Below, in pieces: positions 1 to 8,346 of a stretch of DNA of 33,286 nt. This DNA comes from CALVGQ01 sp964370435. GTDB lineage: Bacteria > Bacillota_I > Bacilli_A > Erysipelotrichales > Erysipelotrichaceae. Within the stretch, counting starts at the first letter, position 1. Each line of letters opens with the position of its first letter. The stretch is taken from NCBI GenBank assembly GCA_964370435.1, contig CAYJJG010000017.1, positions 1 to 33,286 of the forward strand. Direction: 5' to 3'. The notes under the pieces are model-generated. The model was not told the origin of the DNA. It made no database searches and worked only from the letters and a program-made list of their open reading frames with translations. Both the position numbers and the translations under genes were made by a program.

Positions 1-110
1 ATATCGGGAATAATCTCTATTTTTGTTAAATCTTTTTTTGCTTCAATAGCATGGGCAATCCCTGACAATAACAGGCGATTTTGGATGTAAATGGCTATCG
101 TTTTTTTCAA
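1..110 (-). CDS. Receiver-like (response-regulator type) protein, N-terminal fragment
   Basis: Only the first 36 codons lie in the window and the gene continues past the left edge. I chose a TTG start at 108-110 because a strong Shine-Dalgarno (AAGGAGG, 119-125 on the complement) sits 8 nt upstream. The peptide begins KKTIAIYIQNRLLLSGIAHA. This looks like the first beta strand and helix of a CheY-like receiver, as in 'DDHxLLLxGI' of NarL-type regulators. The acidic pair that normally follows the first strand is replaced by Tyr-Ile-Gln-Asn, so if this is a receiver it cannot bind metal in the usual way. It lies downstream of the sensory operon on the same strand but beyond a terminator. The family assignment rests on very few residues. 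Confidence 0.5.
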   Translation of the reverse strand, partial: MKKTIAIYIQNRLLLSGIAHAIEAKKDLTKIEIIPD

Positions 111-157
111 CTTCCCCACCTCCTTATAAACCATTTAACTTTTATATTTAAACAAGA

Positions 158-197
158 AAAGGTTATCCAACGTCTTTATAGACTTTAGATAACCTTT
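158..197 (-). terminator. Intrinsic terminator after the sensory operon
   Basis: A perfect 10-bp stem (AAAGGTTATC / GATAACCTTT) encloses a 20-nt loop that contains a further GTCT/AGAC pairing. On the minus strand the stem is followed by a T-rich TTCTTGTTT tract. It lies between the response regulator gene and the truncated receiver-like gene. Confidence 0.65.
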
Positions 198-233
198 AAT
201 TAATTCCATGATAAAATGAACACATCAAACAAA

Positions 234-250
234 CGGACATATTTTGTCCG
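234..250. promoter_or_regulatory. Inverted repeat CGGACA-N5-TGTCCG
   Basis: This perfect 6-bp dyad with a 5-nt spacer lies in the 348-bp gap between the response regulator gene and the edge gene. It is upstream of the left-edge gene on its strand, so it could be an operator for that gene. No second copy was noticed. The rest of the gap (251-458) is AT-rich and shows no gene. Confidence 0.35.
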
Positions 251-458
251 AAATTATTTTGTTTTGTTGGTCTGCAACTATAATTTGTATTCATCTATTT
301 AACCCCGCTTTTCAATAGATAACTAAGACAATTTTCCAAATTATAACAAACCTAATTTTTAAAAACATCGTGTATTTCCGCTATTTTTAATTTTTTAAAT
401 TAACTGAATCCGATATAGCCAACCACCCACTACCCTCATTAGATTCTTTCTTTTCACA

Positions 459-1100
459 CTAATCTAATTCATTTTTATCTTCTGCAATAATAAATTTCTT
501 GGCCGATACATCTGCCACAAGCTTTAACAAACTGTCATAGCCTGTTTTATTCTTGATGTTACTTAGATGGGTATCTAGTGTTCTACTTTTGATATTTAAT
601 AGCTCACACACTCTTTCATTAGAGTAGCCATTAACTTTGGCTTGTAGTATCTGCAATTCTTTATTAGTAAAATCAGAAGTTTTAGCCGTACCAATTGTAA
701 CTACTGGTTGACTTAGTGGATAGTGAATCTTATTATTCATAACATTATCCATTACCTCTAACAAATCAATGTCGGCATGGTCTTTATACCAAAACCCTTC
801 ACATCCTGCTCCTTTAGCTTCTTCTATATGTCTTTTTTGTAACACAAAAGTTAATATAATAATCTTTATTTCTGGATACTGCTCTTTAATTTTCTTTGCA
901 ACCTTGATACCATTTTCTTTACCTTCTGTATAAATATCCATTAAAATTAAATCTACTTTATCATAGGGTAGTGACAACATTACATCATCTGCATCAAAAA
1001 CTGTATTCACTAGATTATAACGATCATTACCTCGCAGTATGGCATACTTCATTAAGTCTTGTGAACTTTTTTGATCATCTACTACTATTACATTGTACAT
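459..1100 (-). CDS. NarL/LuxR-family response regulator
   Basis: This 213-residue protein is a two-component DNA-binding response regulator. The receiver domain (about 1-120) has the acidic pair D8/D9, the phospho-acceptor D55 in 'LILMD', T84 and the conserved K106. A LuxR-type helix-turn-helix spans about 142-200 (TNKELQILQAK...VNGYSNERVCELL...TLDTHLSNIKNKTG). The ATG at 1100 is preferred over an upstream in-frame GTG because a GGGGG Shine-Dalgarno lies 8 nt before it, inside the end of the kinase gene. The gap to the kinase stop is 3 nt, so the two genes are cotranscribed and probably translationally coupled. The kinase next door is its likely phosphodonor. The target genes are unknown. Confidence 0.9.
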   Translation of the reverse strand: MYNVIVVDDQKSSQDLMKYAILRGNDRYNLVNTVFDADDVMLSLPYDKVDLILMDIYTEGKENGIKVAKKIKEQYPEIKIIILTFVLQKRHIEEAKGAGCEGFWYKDHADIDLLEVMDNVMNNKIHYPLSQPVVTIGTAKTSDFTNKELQILQAKVNGYSNERVCELLNIKSRTLDTHLSNIKNKTGYDSLLKLVADVSAKKFIIAEDKNELD

Positions 1101-1103
1101 CAC

Positions 1104-2399
1104 TTATTCCCCCTTAGTTTGATTTAATGTTACTTCTAAAGTTACCCCTTGATTAGCTTCAATCTTCATTACGCCACCTAATTGTTCAATTTTATAGCGC
1201 AAACCCGATAAACCTCCACCTTCACGAATTACCTCTGGTGCGTGTTTATTTTCATTATAGATTTTTAAATGGATTTTGTCTTTAGTTTCTTGAATATTTA
1301 CTATTAATTTTTTGGCATGCGCATGACGATAAGCATTTTTTAATGCTTCATTAATACATAATAAGCATACTTCCCTTGTTTCTTCTTGCTTAGGCAGTTC
1401 ACCACTAAACTCTATTTTACACCCAAGTTTATCACCAAATAGCTGTAGCTGTTCTAATGATAAATTAGGTTTTGTATCTTGTGATAAATCATAAAGTACC
1501 TTATTAAGTTGATCCCAGTACTCTGTAATTACACTAGTTTCATCAACTTCATTTCCTTCTCTTAGTGTTTGCTTAGTGAGTGCCAGTAAATTTCCAAAAT
1601 TATCATGAAAATTGACCTTTAATCGTAGCGCTACTTCTTCTTCGGTATTTTTTTCAATTTTATTCGTTAATTCTTTTAGTCTTTGTTGCTGATCATATAA
1701 TTTTTCATTTATTTTTGCAGTATCTTCATTAAGGTGATACAGTGCAGTAATATCATTCGCAAGAATTTGATAATAAGTTTGATGTTGAAGATCCATTGTT
1801 TTTTTTGTGAACTGCCACACCTTTTGATCTCTTAGCATAAATGCTGGCTCTTTCGATTTTATGACACAGTTTTTGTCATTATGCATAGATAGTAATTCTT
1901 GATAAAATTGATCACCACTTAAAAATGCATGTCCACATAGCTCAATACTTAAATTTTGCATGAGGTGATTTGAAAGCAATATTGCTCCTTCTTCATTTGT
2001 AAAGGCAATTGCTGTTTGCAAGTTTTCTATTGCTTCTTTAACAGAAAAAACATTAAGCTTATCTTTACTATTTAGATAAAGTTTAACCATCATGGTTATT
2101 GCTAAAATAGTTGTGAATATACTAAAAAGTACCGCAATCATGTTTGGTGTATTCATCGCAACTTTTGAAAAGCGTGACAACTCAAACTTATTCGACATCC
2201 ATGTATAATGATTTAATTCCATCGAACTAGCAATACATACGGTATTAATTATCGCCATTACAATGTGACTGACTCTTATTTTTTTGTCTTGAACAAAGGT
2301 ATATCTAGCGATTATAGCGATAATTAATAAGATAAGACTTAACATCATGAACGCAATAATATAGGCTCTTGCGCGGTCATCTAATAATACAAATGACAT
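1104..2399 (-). CDS. NarL-type (HisKA_3-like) sensor histidine kinase
   Basis: This 431-residue membrane kinase is the likely partner of the adjacent response regulator. It has about three hydrophobic helices within residues 12-107, a PAS-like segment at about 125-225, a coiled-coil linker at about 225-260, a dimerisation/phosphotransfer helix with candidate H265 in 'NFHDNFGN', and a HATPase domain. The N-box is CINEALKNAYRHA (349-361) and the glycine-rich lid is GGGLSGLR (394-401). The phospho-His motif resembles HisKA_3 (HDxxG) but lacks the usual preceding ER-x-RIAREL. The start is set by GGAG 8 nt before the ATG. It sits between the polytopic sensor and the regulator in one operon. Confidence 0.88.
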   Translation of the reverse strand: MSFVLLDDRARAYIIAFMMLSLILLIIAIIARYTFVQDKKIRVSHIVMAIINTVCIASSMELNHYTWMSNKFELSRFSKVAMNTPNMIAVLFSIFTTILAITMMVKLYLNSKDKLNVFSVKEAIENLQTAIAFTNEEGAILLSNHLMQNLSIELCGHAFLSGDQFYQELLSMHNDKNCVIKSKEPAFMLRDQKVWQFTKKTMDLQHQTYYQILANDITALYHLNEDTAKINEKLYDQQQRLKELTNKIEKNTEEEVALRLKVNFHDNFGNLLALTKQTLREGNEVDETSVITEYWDQLNKVLYDLSQDTKPNLSLEQLQLFGDKLGCKIEFSGELPKQEETREVCLLCINEALKNAYRHAHAKKLIVNIQETKDKIHLKIYNENKHAPEVIREGGGLSGLRYKIEQLGGVMKIEANQGVTLEVTLNQTKGE

Positions 2400-2419
2400 G
2401 GTGTGTTCTCCTTTCTTTT

Positions 2420-4111
2420 TTAATGAGGTATAACTAAAGTTATGGTATAGCCTTCTGTTTCTTCACTCATTTTGATATAAGCTTGTAGTGAAGTTAGTTT
2501 AACTAACTCAAAGCTTTCAATTTCATTTTGTGCTAAGCTTCTTTCCTTAGATATTTGAATGGTAAAGAGGGTATTATGGTCCTCTTGATTATAGGTAATA
2601 TAAATTATTTCAAATTGATACTTCGCTTTTTCAATAATGTACTGATATAAATCATAACTTAACATGGCTGTGGATAAATTCATGGTACACTCCTCAACAA
2701 TATGAATTTGACAAGTCTTATTAAAAATTCTAAGTAATTGAAAAGATTCTAGAAAACAACGTTGCATTTCTTCACTTGTAATCTTTTTTTCTGTTTGAGC
2801 CGTTAAAATTAAATTTACTTTTCTTTTTAAATAAGTGGAGGTCATACTCGTTTCAAAAAGTAATGTTCGTGTTTCCTCTGTCGTTGAATCATTAGTACCA
2901 CCTAAAGTGCTTTTTATTTTCTTACTGTATGGAATAATTTCTTGAATCATCATCTCTTGTAACTCTTGAAGTTTACTTAAGCGTGCTGCTTCACTTTTTT
3001 GAGTATTTTCTTGTTCTAATAAATCTACCTCTTTAAACAAATTATCATTTAGTTTTTTTAATTCTTTTATTTTAGATGTAATAAAAGTTACATCTTTACT
3101 CCATACTACATAGCCACCACGAATAGCACTCATATAAAGTATCGTATTCTCATCTAAGTTAAGGCTATGTTGTGTTTTTAATTGTTCAAAATCAGTTTCT
3201 TTCACTACTAAATCAGTATCGGATGAATATACTGCTTTTCCTTGTTTATTTAGTATTTGGGCATGGATAGCAGCATTATAAAAGAAAGCTTGATGCCCTT
3301 GATTAGAGGGAATAATTTTTGTCTTTATGCAAGCCTCTAAGAAAAAAACTACCATTGCACAAATAAACACGGTTAAATCTAAATAATAACCTATTCCATA
3401 ATTAGGTTTAATGATATAGGCAATCCCATATATTAAAATCAATAATAATACTGATGATGGTAATAAAGAGGCTTTTTTTGTTTGAATAGAAGCATTAAAC
3501 TTATGCATAATTTGAATTAATGATGCCACCACAAGAATAATGATGTAACCAATGATAAGAAAATATCCTACTCCATGGCTATAATCAGCCCCATAAGTAC
3601 GGATTGAAGTATCATTAATAAAAACTAGATGATGGATATCATTAGTAAGGACTAAAGTTATAAAAAGAATCGTTGGAATAAGTAACAACAGCCACTTTTT
3701 ATTAGGTTTAAAATCTTCTGCTTGATTTAAACATAAAGAAATATAGAAAAAGAGCAGTGGTATTAATAAAATAGGAATGTAGTACATGTACCATAATAGT
3801 CGATCTTCCACTATAGCAAAAGTGAAAGCATGCCATTTGATTGATCTTAGGATAATCCAAAAAATCATATTCATTCCTAGAAGAATAATCGTCGTACGCA
3901 CATGTTTTTGCATAATCCGCTGATAAATACTTATTGTCCAATAAGAAAAAAGTGCAATATAGATTGTCACGGATAGCACTTGTCCTATCATACCTAGTAA
4001 TAGGTATTTAATTTGTATAAAAACAGGGATTTGGTACAGCAATCCCGCAAGAATTAATAGAACAAAAAAGATGCTTGTTTGAATAATGCTTTCTTTAGTT
4101 AATTGTTTCAC
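2420..4111 (-). CDS. Polytopic sensor protein with degenerate histidine-kinase tail
   Basis: This 563-residue protein is the first gene of the sensory operon. About eight membrane helices span residues 12-262. The fifth helix ends in 'LTNDIHH' (155-161), the signature I know from 7TM N-terminal sensor domains of histidine kinases (HisKA_7TM). A PAS-like segment (about 275-345), a coiled coil (about 345-380) and a final 170 residues arranged like a DHp plus ATPase domain follow. I see no phospho-acceptor His motif, no N-box asparagine pair and no glycine lid there, so it is probably a pseudokinase that senses a signal and works through the neighbouring active kinase. The start is GTG at 4109-4111 with a GGGGTG site upstream. 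An agr-like or competence-like peptide receptor role is possible but unproven. Confidence 0.75.
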   Translation of the reverse strand: MKQLTKESIIQTSIFFVLLILAGLLYQIPVFIQIKYLLLGMIGQVLSVTIYIALFSYWTISIYQRIMQKHVRTTIILLGMNMIFWIILRSIKWHAFTFAIVEDRLLWYMYYIPILLIPLLFFYISLCLNQAEDFKPNKKWLLLLIPTILFITLVLTNDIHHLVFINDTSIRTYGADYSHGVGYFLIIGYIIILVVASLIQIMHKFNASIQTKKASLLPSSVLLLILIYGIAYIIKPNYGIGYYLDLTVFICAMVVFFLEACIKTKIIPSNQGHQAFFYNAAIHAQILNKQGKAVYSSDTDLVVKETDFEQLKTQHSLNLDENTILYMSAIRGGYVVWSKDVTFITSKIKELKKLNDNLFKEVDLLEQENTQKSEAARLSKLQELQEMMIQEIIPYSKKIKSTLGGTNDSTTEETRTLLFETSMTSTYLKRKVNLILTAQTEKKITSEEMQRCFLESFQLLRIFNKTCQIHIVEECTMNLSTAMLSYDLYQYIIEKAKYQFEIIYITYNQEDHNTLFTIQISKERSLAQNEIESFELVKLTSLQAYIKMSEETEGYTITLVIPH

Positions 4112-4152
4112 TCTATTTCACCCCATTATCTTTACTACTATTAAACATTTGA

Positions 4153-4181
4153 AGTATAACCAAGTTATTTTTAAAAGTCAA
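4153..4181 (-). promoter_or_regulatory. Sigma-A promoter of the sensory operon
   Basis: On the minus strand the order is TTGACT (4176-4181), a 17-bp spacer, then TATACT (4153-4158). It lies about 42 bp upstream of the GTG start of the polytopic sensor. The rest of the 4182-4454 gap is AT-rich and shows no coding potential. Confidence 0.7.
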
Positions 4182-4454
4182 ACAGCCTTAAACTCCTATA
4201 AATTTAAGAGCTAGATTGTATTTAAAGATGTATATTTTCTGTGGATGTTATTGATGTTGTCATAATATTACTTACTGTAAGGAAATATAGAATATAGACT
4301 TTCATAAGATAAGTACTTTATCCTTTTACTCTAAAATACAATAAAAAACTTAATAATTTAATTATTTCTTAATCATCTTAGTTAAGATTATCATTTATCT
4401 TGACTATTTTAATTAGCGTCCCATCTAAAATTAATAATGATTTCATAAATATCA

Positions 4455-4492
4455 AAAAGAGTTAGCCTTTTTTTACTAGATCTAACTCTTTT
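4455..4492. terminator. Terminator at the end of the NanE/PTS operon
   Basis: A perfect 11-bp stem (AAAAGAGTTAG / CTAACTCTTTT) has a 16-nt loop. On the minus strand the stem ends in a run of T, downstream of the SIS-domain gene. The AT-rich arms would also allow some termination on the plus strand. Confidence 0.75.
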
Positions 4493-4568
4493 AATTCTTT
4501 AAAATGATACTAAATGTATTATATAACTACAACTTTATTGTCACTTTATATTTTAAGTAAAGTAATTT

Positions 4569-5270
4569 TTAAATTCGATATAAGCGGTGTAAATATTGTT
4601 GTTCTAAAGCCTCATTAAATTCACGCCCACCATCAACATTCTGTGATTTATATATTGGCGGTGTTATTCCTGCCTCTAAACACAATTCTACTGCTCTTAA
4701 AGTTACTGCTTGTAGTAATAAGGAGGTTGTTACTGTAGACATTCCACACACCTTGGAATCAACGCCCTCTACATCAATTACACTATCTCCTTCTGGTATA
4801 CGATTATCTAGTACAATATCTGCTATCTCATAAAGGTTTTTACCGCAACTATGTTTTGACTTTAAGTTTTTTGAAGCTTCTAATGAAGTCACTGCAATAA
4901 CGGTTGCTCCTTTTTGTTTAGCTCCTAGTGCTACTTCTATAGGCAGTGGATTTCTTCCTGAATTAGAAATCACAAACACTACATCATGCTCTCTTACATC
5001 TACTTTTTTCATGAAGGAAGCTCCTACTCCCTCAACACTTTCATAAGCTCCACCTGCTGGCTCTTTAATATTCTTTGTTGGAATAAATCCTCCAGCACGG
5101 TGTGTTAACTCTAACGCTCCTGCATTAGAGTGCCCTGCTCCAAAGGCTTGGATAATCCCACCATTTTTCAGTGTTTCTACAATAGCTTTACTGCTTAATT
5201 CAATGTTCTCTTGTTGTGTTTCTTTTACCTCTTGTACTAAATTTTCTACTACCTCAAATACTTTGTTCAT
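4569..5270 (-). CDS. SIS-domain phosphosugar-binding protein (putative sugar-phosphate isomerase)
   Basis: This 233-residue cytosolic SIS-fold protein probably binds or isomerises a phosphorylated amino sugar delivered by the adjacent PTS. Visible features are an N-terminal helix, the SIS core with 'IQAFGAGHSNAGALELTHRAGG' (about 40-61), the phosphate-binding 'FVISNSGRNPLPIEVA' (about 98-113) and a C-terminal helical segment with 'GITPPIYKSQNVDGG'. The size and motifs fit the COG4821-type phosphosugar-binding proteins, not the longer MurQ etherases, although a related etherase or lyase role cannot be excluded. A GGAGG site precedes the ATG. It is the last gene of the operon, 19 nt after the IIB stop. 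The exact reaction is unknown. Confidence 0.82.
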   Translation of the reverse strand: MNKVFEVVENLVQEVKETQQENIELSSKAIVETLKNGGIIQAFGAGHSNAGALELTHRAGGFIPTKNIKEPAGGAYESVEGVGASFMKKVDVREHDVVFVISNSGRNPLPIEVALGAKQKGATVIAVTSLEASKNLKSKHSCGKNLYEIADIVLDNRIPEGDSVIDVEGVDSKVCGMSTVTTSLLLQAVTLRAVELCLEAGITPPIYKSQNVDGGREFNEALEQQYLHRLYRI

Positions 5271-5289
5271 TTTATTTTCCTCCTTGATT

Positions 5290-5772
5290 TTAAATTAGCC
5301 TTGTAATTAATTTCTTTTCGTCTTGTGGTAAAAGTTGACAATAAGGGCTATAGCCTTTACTTACCATAAAATTAAAATTATCTACATCTTCTTGATTAAC
5401 ATTAATCCCTTTATGAATCTGTCTTTTATCAGGTCTAGCTGAAATATTACCAACCACAATCTCCTGAGGAAGCCATTTAAAGTCATGTTTAATTAACTCT
5501 ACTATCGACTTGGGATTTCTTACAATCAACATAATGAGATCGTTATCATATTTACCTTCATTAAAATTATTTAAGGTTTTCACTACCGATAACACCGATA
5601 ATTTTATTCCAGCAGGGCACGCTAAGCGTAGCATTTGCTTTTGTAAATCATCTTGATTCGCTTCATCATCTACAACGACTATTCTTGTTTGCTTCACATA
5701 TTTTGTCCAAACTGCCGCTACTTGTCCGTGAATCAAGCGATCATCTATTCTACAACATACTATTTTTTGCAT
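5290..5772 (-). CDS. PTS mannose/sorbose-family EIIB
   Basis: This 160-residue cytoplasmic EIIB of the mannose/sorbose PTS family transfers phosphate from an EIIA to the sugar during uptake. The family signature 'RIDDRLIHGQVAAVWTK' is present with the phospho-acceptor H15. I prefer the ATG at 5772 to an upstream GTG because AGAGG lies 5 nt before it. The start overlaps the 3' end of nanE by 13 bp, which implies translational coupling. The IIC and IID partners are two to three genes upstream. No EIIA domain is fused to it or encoded nearby, so phosphate must come from an EIIA encoded elsewhere. Confidence 0.9.
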   Translation of the reverse strand: MQKIVCCRIDDRLIHGQVAAVWTKYVKQTRIVVVDDEANQDDLQKQMLRLACPAGIKLSVLSVVKTLNNFNEGKYDNDLIMLIVRNPKSIVELIKHDFKWLPQEIVVGNISARPDKRQIHKGINVNQEDVDNFNFMVSKGYSPYCQLLPQDEKKLITRLI

Positions 5773-6473
5773 ACACACCTCTTATAATTTGCTATTTTCT
5801 CTATATATTGTTTTGTAATGAAATGCGGTCTTGTAATTGCGCTTCCTACAGTAACTGTCCATGCACCTAAATCAAACGCTTTTATAACGTCTTCAGGACA
5901 ATGAAATCTACCTTCTGCATTAATTAAACATTGTGTTTTTTGAGCTAATTCTTTGATTAATTCAAAATCAGGCTCCATCATCTCCTTACTGTATTCAGTA
6001 TATCCCGATATCGTAGTAGAGATAATCTCACAACCTGCCTCTTCTACAATTAATCCTTCTTCGAAAGTGCTTACTTCACCCATAATATACACGTCAGATA
6101 TCGCCTTAATACTTTTAATTAAACTCAAGATATCCTCTTTAGTACGATTTTCTCTTAAAGTACAATCTAAAGCAATAATATCAGATCCAGCATCAATGAT
6201 TTCCTTTGCTGCTTCAAGAGTAGGTGTAATAATTACATCACGTTTTTTATTGTAGTCTTTAGGAAGTATTTTATTTATTCCAAAAATCGGAAGAGGAACT
6301 TCTTTTTTTATTGCTTCAATAGTTTGGGGTCCATTTAGCCTCAGTGCTTTTGCACCACCTAATTGCGCTGCCTTAGCTAGCTTTAGCATTGTTTCTATAC
6401 CATATAAGGGCTCATCAGGAAAGGCTTGACAAGATACGATTAATTCTTTGTTTAAATCATTTAAGTTAATCAT
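5760..6473 (-). CDS. nanE: N-acetylmannosamine-6-phosphate 2-epimerase
   Basis: This 237-residue TIM-barrel enzyme interconverts N-acetylmannosamine-6-phosphate and N-acetylglucosamine-6-phosphate. Characteristic stretches are 'LIVSCQAFPDEPLYG' near the N-terminus, 'VPLPIFGINKILPKDY', 'DVIITPTLEAAKEIIDAGSD', and the C-terminal 'LINAEGRFHCPEDVIKA' followed by 'VGSAITRPHFIT', all typical of NanE. It begins 1 nt after the IID stop and its end overlaps EIIB. Placement among PTS genes suggests the imported sugar is ManNAc or a related N-acetylated sugar that enters as the 6-phosphate. No sialic acid lyase (nanA) or kinase (nanK) is in the window. Confidence 0.93.
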   Translation of the reverse strand: MINLNDLNKELIVSCQAFPDEPLYGIETMLKLAKAAQLGGAKALRLNGPQTIEAIKKEVPLPIFGINKILPKDYNKKRDVIITPTLEAAKEIIDAGSDIIALDCTLRENRTKEDILSLIKSIKAISDVYIMGEVSTFEEGLIVEEAGCEIISTTISGYTEYSKEMMEPDFELIKELAQKTQCLINAEGRFHCPEDVIKAFDLGAWTVTVGSAITRPHFITKQYIEKIANYKRCVCKK

Positions 6474-6474
6474 A

Positions 6475-7296
6475 TTATCCTATAATCCCAAAGAATGTTC
6501 CTATTAAAGAAAACAAGAATATTCCAGCAAATAAAGTGGATAATTTAAAGTTTTTCTTGTCTAGTAAAAACCAAACTAATATTGTAAGTAAAAGCGGGAA
6601 TAATCCTGGGAAAATACCATCAATTACACTTTGAACACTTTGTGTCATTTCACCTGAAACATACTCCCAAGTGATACCAAATCTAACATATTGTGCAGTA
6701 ACACAGCCTGTTACTACCATACCAATGATACTTGCAAAACGCACAACTTTATCTTTAATTGCACTATTGGTAATCATAGCTATTGCGCTTGTTCCTAGGC
6801 GATAACCATAACTATAGGTAATCCAAGAGAAACTTAACATAATAGCTACCCATGTTATCATATAGAAGATTGGTCCAATGATACTTCCTTCAGGCCCGGT
6901 TAAACCTAAAGAAATACTTAATAAAATAGGAATTAAAGTACCAATAAATAAAGAATCACCAATACCAGCTAGCGGTCCCATTAATGCAATTTTTGTACTA
7001 GAAATCACTTCATCTGACACATCAGCACCTAAAGCGCGCTGCTCCTCCATACCAAGAACAATACCATTAACTACAGACCCAACCATCGGTTGTGTATTAT
7101 AAAATGTCATGTGTCTCTTTACTAACTCTTGTTGTTTAACTGGATCATCTTTATATAACTTATGTGCTATTCTTGCAAACATCCCACCAAAACCAGGTGC
7201 TTCCATACGCTCCATATTTTGACAAGATAGCGCAAACTTCATCCAATAGCTATAACTCTTATAAACATCTTTTTTAGACAATAATTTTTTAGTCAT
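6475..7296 (-). CDS. PTS mannose/sorbose-family EIID
   Basis: This 273-residue membrane component forms the sugar channel together with EIIC. Family features are the N-terminal 'MERMEAPGFGGMFARI' segment, 'HMTFYNTQPMVGSVVNGIVLGMEE', and 'ALMGPLAGIGDSLFIGTLIPI', the strongly conserved EIID core. The C-terminal half contains several hydrophobic helices. A GGAGG site lies 9 nt before the ATG, inside the end of the IIC gene, with which it overlaps by 8 bp. The length is normal for the family. Substrate specificity cannot be read from the sequence; the neighbours favour an N-acetylated amino sugar. Confidence 0.93.
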   Translation of the reverse strand: MTKKLLSKKDVYKSYSYWMKFALSCQNMERMEAPGFGGMFARIAHKLYKDDPVKQQELVKRHMTFYNTQPMVGSVVNGIVLGMEEQRALGADVSDEVISSTKIALMGPLAGIGDSLFIGTLIPILLSISLGLTGPEGSIIGPIFYMITWVAIMLSFSWITYSYGYRLGTSAIAMITNSAIKDKVVRFASIIGMVVTGCVTAQYVRFGITWEYVSGEMTQSVQSVIDGIFPGLFPLLLTILVWFLLDKKNFKLSTLFAGIFLFSLIGTFFGIIG

Positions 7297-8071
7297 CGAA
7301 TTCTACCTCCATTTTTACATCAGTTTCTTTGCTGGTATATTTAATATCTAAATATCCTAATAAACATGCCACCATTAAGGCCACTGTAATTGGCATCGCT
7401 AAAACTCTAACCATAATAAATCCTGCAATAAAATAGAAAATTTCTAAATTTTTGTTTAAACACATTCTTAATAACATCGCAAACCCTACTGCTGGTAAAA
7501 TACGACCAAACAATATGAAGGTATCACCTAACCACTGTGGGATACTCTCTACCACTGGGACAATAAAGTTTTGCCCTAGGTAACAAGCCAAGAAGATAGG
7601 AACAAATCTTGCAATTGCTTGTGATGATGATGCCCATAACGGTATATTACTTGCTTGAATTAACTTATTTTCATCTACTAACTTATCCATTTTTCTAAGC
7701 CAGAAAACATTCACCGTTTGAACCACATAAACCAGTGCTATACCTAAAGCACTTAGTGGAACCGCAAGTGTTAGCGCAAACTCTGTCGATGCTCCTGCAA
7801 CCATCGCTAGAGGAATCCCTATATACGTTGCTGTGTTTAAATCTGCTGGCATCGATAATCCTGGAGTTACTAAACCAATGTAGAGTGTCTGAACTGCAGC
7901 ACCCATTAAAATACCTGTAGTTAAATCTCCTAAAATTAAACCAATAATTGCGCCAGAAACTAAAGGTCGTCCAATACCATACCAACCTAATAGCTGTCCA
8001 AACCCCCATGGGTTATAATTTGATGATAAATAGCCGAAAATACCAATTAATGCTGCTTGTATTAATGTCAT
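7289..8071 (-). CDS. PTS mannose/sorbose-family EIIC
   Basis: This 260-residue polytopic permease subunit is the first gene of the amino-sugar operon. It shows the family pattern 'LIGLILGDLTTGILMGAAVQTLYIGLVTPG' followed by 'PADLNTATYIGIPLAMVAG' and a series of hydrophobic helices to a charged C-terminus. I chose the ATG at 8071 over an in-frame upstream start because AGGAGG lies 5 nt before it. The promoter at 8133-8161 and the TGTAT-N5-ATACA site at 8085-8099 lie immediately upstream. Divergent transcription from the RpiR gene suggests repression by that protein. Confidence 0.92.
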   Translation of the reverse strand: MTLIQAALIGIFGYLSSNYNPWGFGQLLGWYGIGRPLVSGAIIGLILGDLTTGILMGAAVQTLYIGLVTPGLSMPADLNTATYIGIPLAMVAGASTEFALTLAVPLSALGIALVYVVQTVNVFWLRKMDKLVDENKLIQASNIPLWASSSQAIARFVPIFLACYLGQNFIVPVVESIPQWLGDTFILFGRILPAVGFAMLLRMCLNKNLEIFYFIAGFIMVRVLAMPITVALMVACLLGYLDIKYTSKETDVKMEVEFDD

Positions 8072-8084
8072 ATACACCCTCCTT

Positions 8085-8099
8085 TGTATCAAATATACA
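8085..8099. promoter_or_regulatory. Operator candidate TGTAT-N5-ATACA, proximal copy
   Basis: The inverted repeat TGTAT(CAAAT)ATACA lies between the EIIC promoter and its Shine-Dalgarno. The same dyad recurs at 8347-8361 in the same intergenic region. It is a likely binding site of the divergent RpiR-type regulator. Confidence 0.55.
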
Positions 8100-8132
8100 T
8101 TAATTAAACATTATTTTGTATAACTTATCCAC

Positions 8133-8161
8133 ATTATATAATTGTTTAATAAAAAAAACAA
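8133..8161 (-). promoter_or_regulatory. Sigma-A promoter of the NanE/PTS operon
   Basis: On the minus strand the order is TTGTTT (8156-8161), a 17-bp spacer, then a perfect TATAAT (8133-8138). The distance to the EIIC start codon is about 60 bp. Confidence 0.65.
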
Positions 8162-8262
8162 TACTTTATTTAAAAAAATAATATTTTATTGCAGATTTAT
8201 GAAAATATAACAAAATACATTGATTTTAATATATTTTATCTAAGATTAGTATAAATATTATG

Positions 8263-8279
8263 TATCAATTAATTTGATA
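8263..8279. promoter_or_regulatory. Inverted repeat TATCAA-N5-TTGATA
   Basis: A 6-bp dyad in the middle of the 422-bp divergent region. It is preceded by TG, so TGTATCA is shared with the two TGTAT-N5-ATACA sites. It may be a third regulator contact or an unrelated site such as a catabolite-control variant. Confidence 0.35.
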
Positions 8280-8346
8280 AATTATAGCTATTATAACAAT
8301 ATAATTATTTTATATTTGATATAAATAGTTATATTGTAATTTATTT

